From positions 1-51,111 of the forward strand of contig JAZNMZ010000093.1 in the NCBI GenBank assembly GCA_045580005.1: a DNA stretch of 51,111 nt, read 5' to 3'. Source of the DNA: UMGS1052 sp045580005 (GTDB lineage: Bacteria; Bacillota; Clostridia; Oscillospirales; CAG-382). The notes below the pieces were generated by a model, which was not told the origin of the DNA, did not search any database, and saw nothing but the letters and a program-made list of their open reading frames with translations. The position numbers and the translations under genes are program-made. This document shows positions 8,714 to 16,187 of this stretch, piece after piece (within the stretch, counting starts at the first letter, position 1; every line of letters begins with the position of its first letter).

Positions 8714-9639
8714 CTTTCAGCATACTTTCCCTGCCAGGAGTCGCGCCTGCAAAGCTCTTTGTCGACGCCGTTTATTACATTGAATTTTTTGATACTCCAT
8801 AAGGGCGCTATTAAGGTGTCACGCGAGCCGTCACCTGTTATTCTCTGCACAACAATATCCTTGTGCAGTATCTCCAACTGGTCACATATAAGACTGACAT
8901 ATTCGTCAAGCTCAAACAGCTTTATTTTGCCCTCATAGTACATTTTTTCGCAGTATGTGTCTTTGAGAATATGCAATAAGTGCAGCTTCACCGAGTGGGG
9001 CTGCATTTTTGATATAACTCTGACAGACTCAAGCATCATTTCTCTCGTCTCACCGGGGAGCCCGTTTATCAGATGAACGCATACATTAATACCTGCACTC
9101 TTGAGTCTATGGAAGGTGTTGCAGAACTCATCAAAGGTAGCGTGCCTGTTTATCAGCTCGCCGGTGCTGTCAAACACAGACTGAAGTCCAAGCTCAACTG
9201 TGAGAAAGGTTTTTTTTGATATCTCGCACAAAAGCTCAAATACATCATCCGGTACGCAGTCGGGTCTTGTTGCAATACTCACTCCGACAATGTCTGGAAG
9301 AGCCAGCGCTTCCTCATATACCGAGCGTAAGGTATCTACAGGAGCATAAGTGTTTGTCCCTGCCTGGAAGTAGGGCATGAATTTTGCTCCGACCCATTTT
9401 TTCGACATTATCTTTTTTATAGCGTGAAACTGCTCGGTTACCGATTGATTACTGTCTCCTGCAAAATCGCCGCTTGCAAGGGGGGAGCAGTAAATGCAGC
9501 CGCCGTACGATTTTGTTCCGTCGCGGTTTGGACACGAAAAGCCTGCATTGAGCGACACCTTTGCAACCTTGCAGCCAAATGTACTCTTGAGAAAATAGTC
9601 GAGCGTGCGGTATCGCTTGTTGTTCGGGTATATCATCAC
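8710..9639 (-). CDS. Radical SAM protein, TIGR01212/YhcC family
   Basis: A 309-residue iron-sulfur enzyme. The cluster cysteines are Cys36, Cys48 and Cys51 (Cx11CxxC), the spacing peculiar to the TIGR01212 (YhcC/YtqA) family rather than the usual Cx3Cx2C. An elongator-like SAM barrel follows (VSIATRPDCV, NGLPGET). The substrate of this family is not settled, although a tRNA or nucleotide target has been suggested. It is last in a leftward operon, its ATG overlapping the end of rsmI by four bases, and two ATGs stand in tandem (9639, 9636). Neighbouring translation-related methylases fit a housekeeping RNA role. Confidence 0.88.
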   Translation of the reverse strand: MMIYPNNKRYRTLDYFLKSTFGCKVAKVSLNAGFSCPNRDGTKSYGGCIYCSPLASGDFAGDSNQSVTEQFHAIKKIMSKKWVGAKFMPYFQAGTNTYAPVDTLRSVYEEALALPDIVGVSIATRPDCVPDDVFELLCEISKKTFLTVELGLQSVFDSTGELINRHATFDEFCNTFHRLKSAGINVCVHLINGLPGETREMMLESVRVISKMQPHSVKLHLLHILKDTYCEKMYYEGKIKLFELDEYVSLICDQLEILHKDIVVQRITGDGSRDTLIAPLWSIKKFNVINGVDKELCRRDSWQGKYAES

Positions 9640-10469
9640 AGCATTTCCTTGTAGATTGTGTTTTTGGATACGCTTCTGTCTTTGGCGCAGGCTTTTATTG
9701 CGTCCATTTTGGATAGTCCGTTGCCAATATAAAAATCAACATGCTGCTGTATGCTCATATCTGCCCAGAAGAGAGTCTCGCCGTTCTTTTTGCCCTCTAT
9801 GATAATTACATACTCACCTCTGGGTACCTTGCTGTTATAAAGCTCTATTGCCTCAGAAAGGCCTGTAATGACAAACTCCTCATTGATTTTGGTAAGCTCT
9901 CTTGCAAGACAGATTCTGCGCTCGCCGAATGCTGAATAAAAGTCAGCAAGAGTTTTCTTCAGCCTGTGAGGTGCTTCATAAAATATAACCGTTCTCTTCT
10001 CGTTTATATAGCAGTCAAGAATCTCTTGCTTTGTGCTGTCCTGCGGCAGAAAACCCTCGAATATGAATCGTCTTGAGTCGAATCCCGAGGCGCAAAGAGC
10101 AGTAATTACAGCACTCGGTCCGGGGATTGGAATGACCTTTATACCGTTCTCGTGCGCAAGAGCGCACAGCTCACTTCCGGGGTCGGATATCGCAGGCGTG
10201 CCTGCGTCTGTCACAAGAGCACAGCTCTCGCCCGACAGCAGCTTTGATATTATTTTTTCGCCTGCAGACGCCTTGTTGTGTTCAAAGTAGTTTACAATGC
10301 TTTTTGATATACCGAACTTGTTAAGCAGCAACCCCGACACGCGGGTGTCCTCCGCGGCAACAAAATCTACCTCGGAGAGAACCTTTTTTGCACGCTCTGT
10401 TATGTCCGAAAGGTTGCCGATTGGTGTTGCAACAACATAAAGCGCGCCGCTTTCAATTTCATTTGACAT
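9636..10469 (-). CDS. rsmI: 16S rRNA 2'-O-methyltransferase RsmI
   Basis: A 277-residue tetrapyrrole-methylase-fold enzyme that methylates the ribose of C1402 in 16S rRNA using S-adenosylmethionine. Seen directly: LYVVATPIGNLSDIT near the N-terminus, AAEDTR, the ALVTDAGTPAISDPG loop, and PGPSAVITALCASG, all diagnostic of RsmI. The C-terminal tail (residues about 235-277) is the small domain common in Firmicutes. It overlaps the TrmN6-like gene by 11 bases upstream and the radical SAM gene by 4 bases downstream, so the three are tightly coupled. Confidence 0.95.
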   Translation of the reverse strand: MSNEIESGALYVVATPIGNLSDITERAKKVLSEVDFVAAEDTRVSGLLLNKFGISKSIVNYFEHNKASAGEKIISKLLSGESCALVTDAGTPAISDPGSELCALAHENGIKVIPIPGPSAVITALCASGFDSRRFIFEGFLPQDSTKQEILDCYINEKRTVIFYEAPHRLKKTLADFYSAFGERRICLARELTKINEEFVITGLSEAIELYNSKVPRGEYVIIIEGKKNGETLFWADMSIQQHVDFYIGNGLSKMDAIKACAKDRSVSKNTIYKEML

Positions 10470-11205
10470 AGCTTATCTCTCCTTTTCTACAGGTATCGTT
10501 CATCATATCGGTGTACTTTCCGTCTTGACCGTATATTATAAACGGCTTTGAGGTTACAAGACCCTCTGCCGCACCTTTTTTTGCCTGACAAAGAACAAGC
10601 ACGGGTGCACGGTCTATTTTTGAATGTACGAATGTCATTTTCTTTATTTCAAATCCGCATTTCTTTGCTGCAGCAAAGAGGGAGGAAAGTCTGTCGGGAC
10701 GGTAAACGATATATAGATCGGAATTTGTACGCAGCAGATATCCCGCAGCCCTAAATATGTCTTCAATATTGCAAAGAATTTCGTGCCTTGCAATATTCTT
10801 ATAATCATTCTCACACATATACCCGCTGGTGTTTGTCATATACGGGGGATTGCATAGCACAAAGTCAAACGACTCACTCTCAAAGCTCTCTCGGACCTTG
10901 CACACATCACCGTGACTTACCGTGAATCTGTCAGAAAGTCGGCTCACCTCGGCGCTTCTTCTCGACAGCTCGCAGGCTCTTTCGTTTATTTCGACAGCGC
11001 AAAAGCGCAGTTTCGGACTTTTGTCAAGAAGCGACAGGGCAATATATCCAGAGCCCGAGCACAGCTCCATACCGAGGGCGGCACGGTCTTTGATATGACT
11101 TTTTACATAAGCTGACAGGAGCGTCGCGTCGGTACCATATGGAAACAGACTGTCGTCCTGATATATCGACAGGGTGTCGGATACTTTTTCTAACTTTTCA
11201 GCCAA
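10459..11205 (-). CDS. TrmN6-like tRNA1(Val) A37 N6-methyltransferase
   Basis: A 248-residue Rossmann-fold methyltransferase. An ELCSGSGYIAL motif I binds S-adenosylmethionine and DFVLCNPPYM carries the NPPY catalytic motif of N6-adenine methylases. Length and the C-terminal VHSKIDRAPVLVLCQAKKG segment match the TrmN6/YabB family, which in many Firmicutes stands directly before rsmI, as here. It most likely modifies adenine 37 or a nearby tRNA adenine; the exact target is inferred from the family. The start lies 15 bases after the phosphoesterase stop. Confidence 0.85.
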   Translation of the reverse strand: MAEKLEKVSDTLSIYQDDSLFPYGTDATLLSAYVKSHIKDRAALGMELCSGSGYIALSLLDKSPKLRFCAVEINERACELSRRSAEVSRLSDRFTVSHGDVCKVRESFESESFDFVLCNPPYMTNTSGYMCENDYKNIARHEILCNIEDIFRAAGYLLRTNSDLYIVYRPDRLSSLFAAAKKCGFEIKKMTFVHSKIDRAPVLVLCQAKKGAAEGLVTSKPFIIYGQDGKYTDMMNDTCRKGEISYVK

Positions 11206-11220
11206 TTTTGCATCTCACTT

Positions 11221-12333
11221 TCAGATGTTTGTAATATCGTTTCCGCAAAGGGCAGACAGTCCGTAACGCAGAGCAAGGGCTGCCTTTTTTCTCTCGTTTA
11301 TGTCGTCAGAGTAGAGCTGCGGCTCTATCTGCCTGAAGAAAGCTCCGAGAATTGTCCTGTCTTCTTTTAACTTTTCTATATCAAAAAGGGGCAGGGTGTT
11401 GTCGAGAAGCTCGAGATAAAAGGGCGCTCTTACGACAGATTTTATATCGTCTAAGGTCATGGCAAGCTCGGGTGAAACTGCTCCCTCGAGGATAACTCGC
11501 AGAGCTGTATCCTCGCCGTATTCACTGCAGGCATCTTTTATGACAGCAAGAGCACTGTCCTTTGAGCCTGCTCCGACAAGAGACACCTTGACTGCTTCAA
11601 AACGGCGCTCAGAGCACTTATATGTCCCAAGATTCACATTGCCCTTTTCAATTTCGCCGTAAATTGCACATTTGTAGCCGCATTCGTCAAAGCTTCTGCC
11701 GACGGCACAGCCCGGATAGGCATATACTGTATTTCCCAGCTTTTCAAAGCCGCTGTGTGAGTGTATGTGACCGAGCGCGATATAGTCAAAGCCGCTCTTT
11801 TCTATCTCGCTTTTCATAAGTGTGTTTTGGCTATTGCCGGGGGTGTTTATGTAGCCGTGAGCCATGAGGATGTTTATTTTGTCTGCATCCTCGGCACACA
11901 ATCCCGATAGAATATCTTCCTTCAGGTCCTTTGAGGCGTAGGCGTGACCGTAGATTCTGAGATTTTTTTCGGGGATGTCGATATATGACGGAGCTTCTTC
12001 GGTAAAAATATGCACATTCTCGGGCCAGCGCAGAAGTGTATAAGGCGAGGACTTGTGATACGGGTCGTGATTTCCGGGAGTGATGAAGAATCTGCACTCG
12101 GGAAAGGATGAGATTTCACGAAGGACAATCTGTGCAGTGTCCTTTGTGACATAGCTGTCTTCAAAAAGGTCACCCGAGATCAAAAACACCTCGGCACCGT
12201 ACTGCTTTGCCCTGTGTATCAGCGAGCAAAAAGTGCCTCTGAGCTCTGTTCTTCTCTTTTCTGCTTCGATAGGGTCGGAGAGCGAAAAGGGAGCGTCAAG
12301 ATGTATATCCGCTGTGTGAAAAATCTTTACCAT
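11221..12333 (-). CDS. SbcD/YhaO-like metallophosphoesterase
   Basis: A 370-residue calcineurin-like phosphoesterase. Metal-binding motifs in order: HTADIHLDAP (residues 5-14), SGDLFED (about 48-54), TPGNHDP and LGHIHSH. The sequence resembles YhaO, a SbcD/Mre11-type nuclease family protein thought to act in DNA repair together with an SbcC-like ATPase (YhaN). No YhaN-like partner is next to it. ATG 12333 has GAGGTGA in front. It opens the leftward operon of four genes driven by the promoter at 12367-12395. Confidence 0.82.
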   Translation of the reverse strand: MVKIFHTADIHLDAPFSLSDPIEAEKRRTELRGTFCSLIHRAKQYGAEVFLISGDLFEDSYVTKDTAQIVLREISSFPECRFFITPGNHDPYHKSSPYTLLRWPENVHIFTEEAPSYIDIPEKNLRIYGHAYASKDLKEDILSGLCAEDADKINILMAHGYINTPGNSQNTLMKSEIEKSGFDYIALGHIHSHSGFEKLGNTVYAYPGCAVGRSFDECGYKCAIYGEIEKGNVNLGTYKCSERRFEAVKVSLVGAGSKDSALAVIKDACSEYGEDTALRVILEGAVSPELAMTLDDIKSVVRAPFYLELLDNTLPLFDIEKLKEDRTILGAFFRQIEPQLYSDDINERKKAALALRYGLSALCGNDITNI

Positions 12334-12366
12334 ACCATCACCTCATATGTCTTATCTTAATATTAA

Positions 12367-12395
12367 ATTATACCATAGAGCATGAAAAATGTCAA
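12367..12395 (-). promoter_or_regulatory. SigA-type promoter for the phosphoesterase-rsmI operon
   Basis: On the minus strand TTGACA (12395-12390), 17 bases, TATAAT (12372-12367): a full consensus match on both hexamers, about 34 bases before ATG 12333. Confidence 0.92.
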
Positions 12396-12410
12396 TCTCG
12401 TCACTATACA

Positions 12411-12441
12411 AAAAGAGCTCTAAGCCCAGGCTTAAAGCTCA
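12411..12441 (-). terminator. Terminator of the EamA transporter gene
   Basis: On the minus strand GAGCTTTAAGCC / GGCTTAGAGCTC (12440-12415) form a 12-bp stem with one G-T wobble and a two-base loop, then a run of T. The stem includes the transporter's TGA stop. Confidence 0.85.
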
Positions 12442-13302
12442 GTGTCTGTTTCTTGCTTTTGCAAGCTCGCCGAAGATTGCACCGCTGATAATAAGCACGG
12501 CACCGACAATCTGAAACTGTGTCATTCTCTCATCGAGAAGCAGTGCAGAGCAAATAACTGCACAAACAAGCTCGAGGTATCCTAAAACTGCAACAGACTG
12601 CACAGGAATCTTTGATAATGATGAAAAATACAGATAACAACCGACTCCTGTATTGACAACACCAAGAAGCAGTACCGCCGCTGTATTCACACCTGTAAGG
12701 TCGATATAAATCCCCTGTCTTGCGAGCATAAATGACCCAACAGTAACAAAACCTGCTGTCAGCTGTATTGCGGAGTTTTGTATTCCGCGTATCCTTTTTG
12801 CTTTCTTGTTGAAAGTAACCATAAAGAAGTATGTAAGGGCAGACAAAAGACCGCAGGTAATGCCCCAGGTGTTACTTGTCTCACCCGTGGGTGTGCCGTT
12901 TACAAGAAGCAGTCCGACAAGAACGATTAAAAATCCAATAATTTTGGTATAAGTAAGCCTTTCTCTGAAAATAACAGGTGAAAGGACCATTACAATAACA
13001 GGACCGCAGTAGTACATAAGAGAAGCAAGGCTAACGCCTATCTGCTGATATGCTTCATATAAAAACATCCAGCTTGTTCCCATTGACACTCCCGACAGAA
13101 CTATAAAAATCAGGTCTTTTTTATGTCTTGCAAGAGATAGCTTTTCTCCCGACAGCTTTAATAACAGTACAAGAAATATACTGCCGATGAGCGTTCTGAA
13201 GAAAACTATTTCGTAGCTGTTCAGCGCAATAAGACTTGCCACAATTCCGTTTGTGCCGAAAAGCAGCATCGAAAAAATAAATTTTGTATACGCAACTTTC
13301 AT
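12439..13302 (-). CDS. EamA/DMT-superfamily transporter
   Basis: A 287-residue protein made of two EamA repeats of five predicted transmembrane segments each. Typical motifs are GTNGIVASL in the first helix, PVIVMVLSPVIFRERLT at the end of the first repeat and LVCAVICSALLLDERMT in the second. The superfamily exports or imports small metabolites such as amino acids; the substrate is unknown here. AGAGGT precedes ATG 13302. The gene lies just after the rpmE terminator, yet no consensus promoter is seen, so it may depend on readthrough or a weak promoter. Confidence 0.87.
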   Translation of the reverse strand: MKVAYTKFIFSMLLFGTNGIVASLIALNSYEIVFFRTLIGSIFLVLLLKLSGEKLSLARHKKDLIFIVLSGVSMGTSWMFLYEAYQQIGVSLASLMYYCGPVIVMVLSPVIFRERLTYTKIIGFLIVLVGLLLVNGTPTGETSNTWGITCGLLSALTYFFMVTFNKKAKRIRGIQNSAIQLTAGFVTVGSFMLARQGIYIDLTGVNTAAVLLLGVVNTGVGCYLYFSSLSKIPVQSVAVLGYLELVCAVICSALLLDERMTQFQIVGAVLIISGAIFGELAKARNRH

Positions 13303-13324
13303 ATTTACCTCTAAGATAAAACAA

Positions 13325-13347
13325 AAAACTCCGAATGCTCGGAGTTT
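13325..13347 (-). terminator. Terminator of rpmE
   Basis: On the minus strand AAACTCCGA / TCGGAGTTT (13347-13327, GCAT loop region) followed by TTTTG lies about 24 bases after the rpmE stop. Confidence 0.85.
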
Positions 13348-13370
13348 GATTGTTTGGTATACCGTAGAAA

Positions 13371-13571
13371 TTACTCAAGGTTGAACTTCTTCTTGAACTT
13401 ATCAACGCGTCCGCCGGCGTCAACAAACTTCTGCTTACCGGTGAAGAACGGATGACACTTAGAACAGATATCAACACGCAAATCGCTCTTTGTGGATCTT
13501 GTAACGAATGTTTCGCCGCAAGCGCACTTTACAGTAACTTCCGAGTATTCGGGATGGAGATTTTCCTTCAT
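13371..13571 (-). CDS. rpmE: 50S ribosomal protein bL31, zinc-binding form
   Basis: A 66-residue ribosomal protein. The CxC (KCACGE) and CxxC (ICSKCHPF) pairs are the zinc ligands of the C+ type of L31, and FFTGKQKFVDAGGRVDKF is the family signature. ATG 13571 follows GGAGGGAAAATC; an open frame extending to 13655 is leader and is not translated. It stands alone with its own promoter and terminator and a leader of about 100 bases. In B. subtilis the zinc form is replaced by a cysteine-free paralogue under zinc limitation; no paralogue is in this window. Confidence 0.96.
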   Translation of the reverse strand: MKENLHPEYSEVTVKCACGETFVTRSTKSDLRVDICSKCHPFFTGKQKFVDAGGRVDKFKKKFNLE

Positions 13572-13679
13572 GATTTTCCCTCCTTGTCGTACAAATATTA
13601 CACAGCGAATTCCATTAATGCACTTCTCGGTGAGAAAGTTACCGCAAAAACACATCGCTGCACTTATTCAGCGCCTATC

Positions 13680-13708
13680 ATTATAACACAGTTTTTTTCA
13701 TTTTGCAA
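13680..13708 (-). promoter_or_regulatory. Promoter of rpmE
   Basis: Minus strand TTGCAA (13708-13703), 17 bases, TATAAT (13685-13680). The predicted leader is about 100 bases; the sequence of that leader was not seen to match a known ribosomal-protein operator. Confidence 0.8.
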
Positions 13709-13756
13709 TAGGTTTTTGATAAAAAGTTGCAGAATTCGGAAAAAAAGAGAAATTTA

Positions 13757-13785
13757 TTGACAAAGACGGTGCTGTTTGCTATAAT
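13757..13785 (+). promoter_or_regulatory. Promoter of the DUF4870-like gene
   Basis: TTGACA (13757-13762), 17 bases, TATAAT (13780-13785): both hexamers match consensus. It is divergent from the rpmE promoter. Confidence 0.9.
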
Positions 13786-13831
13786 TTTTAATGTAGTATA
13801 GACTTACTTTTATATAGAAAGGATTGAGCTT

Positions 13832-14185
13832 ATGAGAGATTGGTTTGCGGATGTGACAGGACTTTTTGACCCGCAGGATGTCAGAATGAACAGATTTAAG
13901 AGCGTTCCTGCATATATCAGTATATTTTTCTTTGTACCGCTCATTTTTTCTGAAAATTCAAACTTCGCAAAATTTCATGTGAACCAGGGCTTCGGACTGT
14001 TTGTTCTCGGACTTGTAAAGACACTCGTGTTTGAATTTCTACTTCCCGATATGCTTATTTTCGATATATTAGGCTGGCTGTTAAGAGTAGCTCTTTTTGT
14101 CCTGACAGTTCTCGGCGTATGCAGTGCTGCGGCAGGCAAGGCAACAGAAATACCGCTGCTTTGTAAAATAAAGATTTTCAAATAA
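13832..14185 (+). CDS. Small DUF4870/Tic20-like membrane protein
   Basis: A 117-residue protein with about three hydrophobic segments (residues about 28-42, 54-74 and 80-102). The pattern AKFHVNQGFGLFVLG and the closing GKATEIPLLCKIKIFK resemble the DUF4870 group, in which a histidine-asparagine-glutamine motif follows the first membrane segment. The biochemical role of that group is unknown. AGAAAGGA precedes ATG 13832. It is a single-gene unit with its own consensus promoter and a terminator shared with the convergent DUF554 gene. Confidence 0.7.
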   Translation: MRDWFADVTGLFDPQDVRMNRFKSVPAYISIFFFVPLIFSENSNFAKFHVNQGFGLFVLGLVKTLVFEFLLPDMLIFDILGWLLRVALFVLTVLGVCSAAAGKATEIPLLCKIKIFK

Positions 14186-14201
14186 AGTCCTTATAAAAAT
14201 T

Positions 14202-14230
14202 AATCCTCCGAATTTTCGGAGGATTTTTTT
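14202..14230. terminator. Bidirectional terminator between DUF4870-like and DUF554 genes
   Basis: AATCCTCCGAA / TTCGGAGGATT form a perfect stem (14202-14224); a T-run follows on the plus strand and A-rich sequence precedes it, so it can stop both convergent transcripts. Confidence 0.88.
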
Positions 14231-14233
14231 ACT

Positions 14234-14914
14234 TTAAAAGAATCTGCACACTATAATCGGCAAGAATACAGCAGGTATGTAGTTCATAACCTTGATATTC
14301 GTAATTTTGAGCATATTAAGACCGAGCGCAAAAATCAGAAGAGAGCCTACACAGGTCATCTCGCCGATGACATTTCCATAATTGATAAACGGCTGTATAT
14401 ACTGCGCAAGCAGAGCTATCGCACCCTGATATACAAATATAAATGCAGCTGAGAATATAACGCCGACACCGAGGCTTGAGGCAAAGAATATCGCGGCAAT
14501 TCCGTCGAGCGTCGCCTTGGTATAGAGCGTTGTGTGGTTGCCGCGCAGACCGCTGTCGAGCGAGCCTACTATCGCCATCGCACCGACGCAGAAAAGCAGG
14601 CTTGCGGTAACAAATCCCTTTGCAATACTGCCGTCGCCGTTTTTTGACACAAGCGCTTCAAGCTTGTCTCCGAGCCATTTTATTCTGCTGTCAAGGTCAA
14701 GGAGCGTTCCGATAATTGCGCCTATGCTTATTGAAATGATGGTGATAAGTATGTTTTGTCCCTCAAAGCACCCGGAAATGCCGATATATACAACAACAAG
14801 TCCGAGTCCCAGCATAACGGCGTCACCGAGCTTTTTGTCAAACATCTTGCCGAAAACAAGCCCTACTATACTTCCTGCAACTACCGCGAGGGTGTTTACT
14901 ATTGTACCGAGCAT
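14234..14914 (-). CDS. DUF554 family membrane protein (YdfK/YqgA type)
   Basis: A 226-residue membrane protein with six or seven predicted helices. MLGTIVNTLAVVAGSIVGL at the N-terminus and the CVGAMAIVGSLDSGL motif are characteristic of DUF554, a putative transporter family without an agreed substrate. Its ATG follows directly on the rarA stop (TAA then ATG), and AGGAGA inside the last rarA codons serves as ribosome site, so it is translationally tied to rarA as the last gene of mnmG-rarA-DUF554. Confidence 0.85.
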   Translation of the reverse strand: MLGTIVNTLAVVAGSIVGLVFGKMFDKKLGDAVMLGLGLVVVYIGISGCFEGQNILITIISISIGAIIGTLLDLDSRIKWLGDKLEALVSKNGDGSIAKGFVTASLLFCVGAMAIVGSLDSGLRGNHTTLYTKATLDGIAAIFFASSLGVGVIFSAAFIFVYQGAIALLAQYIQPFINYGNVIGEMTCVGSLLIFALGLNMLKITNIKVMNYIPAVFLPIIVCRFF

Positions 14915-16183
14915 TTAATTTTTCTCCTTTTTTGCCGCCTCGAGTATTGCATTGCGATATTCCTTTGCGGCAAGCTCTGTCTTATTGTCACCGAATTCAT
15001 AGTACTTTCTGTCTTTTATATCGTCGGGAAGATACTGCTGTATGCAATAGTGATTTTTGTATATGTGCGGATATTTGTAATCTTTGTTTTTTTCAGCCTC
15101 CGGCTGCATGGAATCACGCAGGTAGTGAGGTATCTTCATACCCAGTCCCGCTCTTACATCCTGCGCCGCAGCGGCGTATGCCATATATGCAGAGTTTGAT
15201 TTTGGCGCCGTTGCAAGAAGTACAACAGCCTCAGACAGGGGTAGTGTCGCCTCGGGAAGTCCCAACTGCTTTGCACTGTCTACAAGTGCGTTGACAATAG
15301 CCGCTGCCATAGGGTAGGCAAGTCCTACATCCTCAGACGCCATAACAAGCAGTCTTCTGCATGGCGAAAGCAAATCTCCTGCCTCGAGAAGACGGGCAAG
15401 ATAAAACAGTGCCGCATTTTCATCCGAGCCTCGTATTGATTTTTGCAAAGCCGACAGCAGGTCGTAATGCTCGTTCCCGTCGCGATCGAGCTTGAGGGCG
15501 AAATCGCCCATCGCCTCGTATGCTGCCTTTTCGGTAAGAATTCCGTCTGTGCCGAGATAGCATAGCTCGAGTGCCCCGAGCGCGCGCCGCACATCACCTG
15601 TACAGCTTCCTGAGATGAAGTCAAGCACCTTCATTTCCTCGTCGCCGATATTACCAGCCTTTTGTGGATGATATGTGGAAGAAAGTATCCCATAAGCTCT
15701 GACAAGAGCCTTTTTTACTTCATCTTTTTCTACACTCTTAAATTCAAATACGCTTGAGCGCGAGAGTATAGCAGGGTAGATTGCAAAATACGGATTTTCA
15801 GTTGTTGAGCAGATAAGTGTAATTCTGCCGTCCTCGATAAACTCAAGCAGCGATTGCTGCTGCTTTTTGTTGAAATACTGTATTTCGTCAATATACAGAA
15901 GTATCCCCTCGGAGGTGAAAACCGAGCCTGTTTCGGCGCAGATTGCTTTGATATCAGACAGCGAGCCGCTTGTCGCATTTATCTTGCGAAGCGTTTTGTC
16001 GGTGCTTTTTGCAATTATCTCGGCAACAGTGGTTTTTCCAACACCCGATGGACCGTAAAAGACCATGTTGGGTATGTTTTTTGACTCTATTACGCGTCTG
16101 AACACACTGTCTTCTGACAACAGGTGCTTCTGTCCTACGACCTCGGATAGTTCGCGGGGTCTTATTTTGTCTGCAAGAGGCAT
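14915..16183 (-). CDS. rarA: Replication-associated recombination protein A (RarA/MgsA)
   Basis: A 422-residue AAA+ ATPase of the clamp-loader-like RarA family that acts at stalled replication forks. Walker A is YGPSGVGKTTVAE, Walker B LLYIDEIQYFNKKQQ, sensor 1 region LICSTTENPYF, and the C-terminal part contains the family segment RLLVMASEDVGLAYP and GLGMKIPHYLRD. Start ATG 16183 (MPLADKIRP) is chosen because GAGGAG lies 9 bases before it; an upstream in-frame start would run into mnmG. It begins four bases after the mnmG stop. Confidence 0.95.
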   Translation of the reverse strand: MPLADKIRPRELSEVVGQKHLLSEDSVFRRVIESKNIPNMVFYGPSGVGKTTVAEIIAKSTDKTLRKINATSGSLSDIKAICAETGSVFTSEGILLYIDEIQYFNKKQQQSLLEFIEDGRITLICSTTENPYFAIYPAILSRSSVFEFKSVEKDEVKKALVRAYGILSSTYHPQKAGNIGDEEMKVLDFISGSCTGDVRRALGALELCYLGTDGILTEKAAYEAMGDFALKLDRDGNEHYDLLSALQKSIRGSDENAALFYLARLLEAGDLLSPCRRLLVMASEDVGLAYPMAAAIVNALVDSAKQLGLPEATLPLSEAVVLLATAPKSNSAYMAYAAAAQDVRAGLGMKIPHYLRDSMQPEAEKNKDYKYPHIYKNHYCIQQYLPDDIKDRKYYEFGDNKTELAAKEYRNAILEAAKKEKN

Positions 16184-16187
16184 TGTG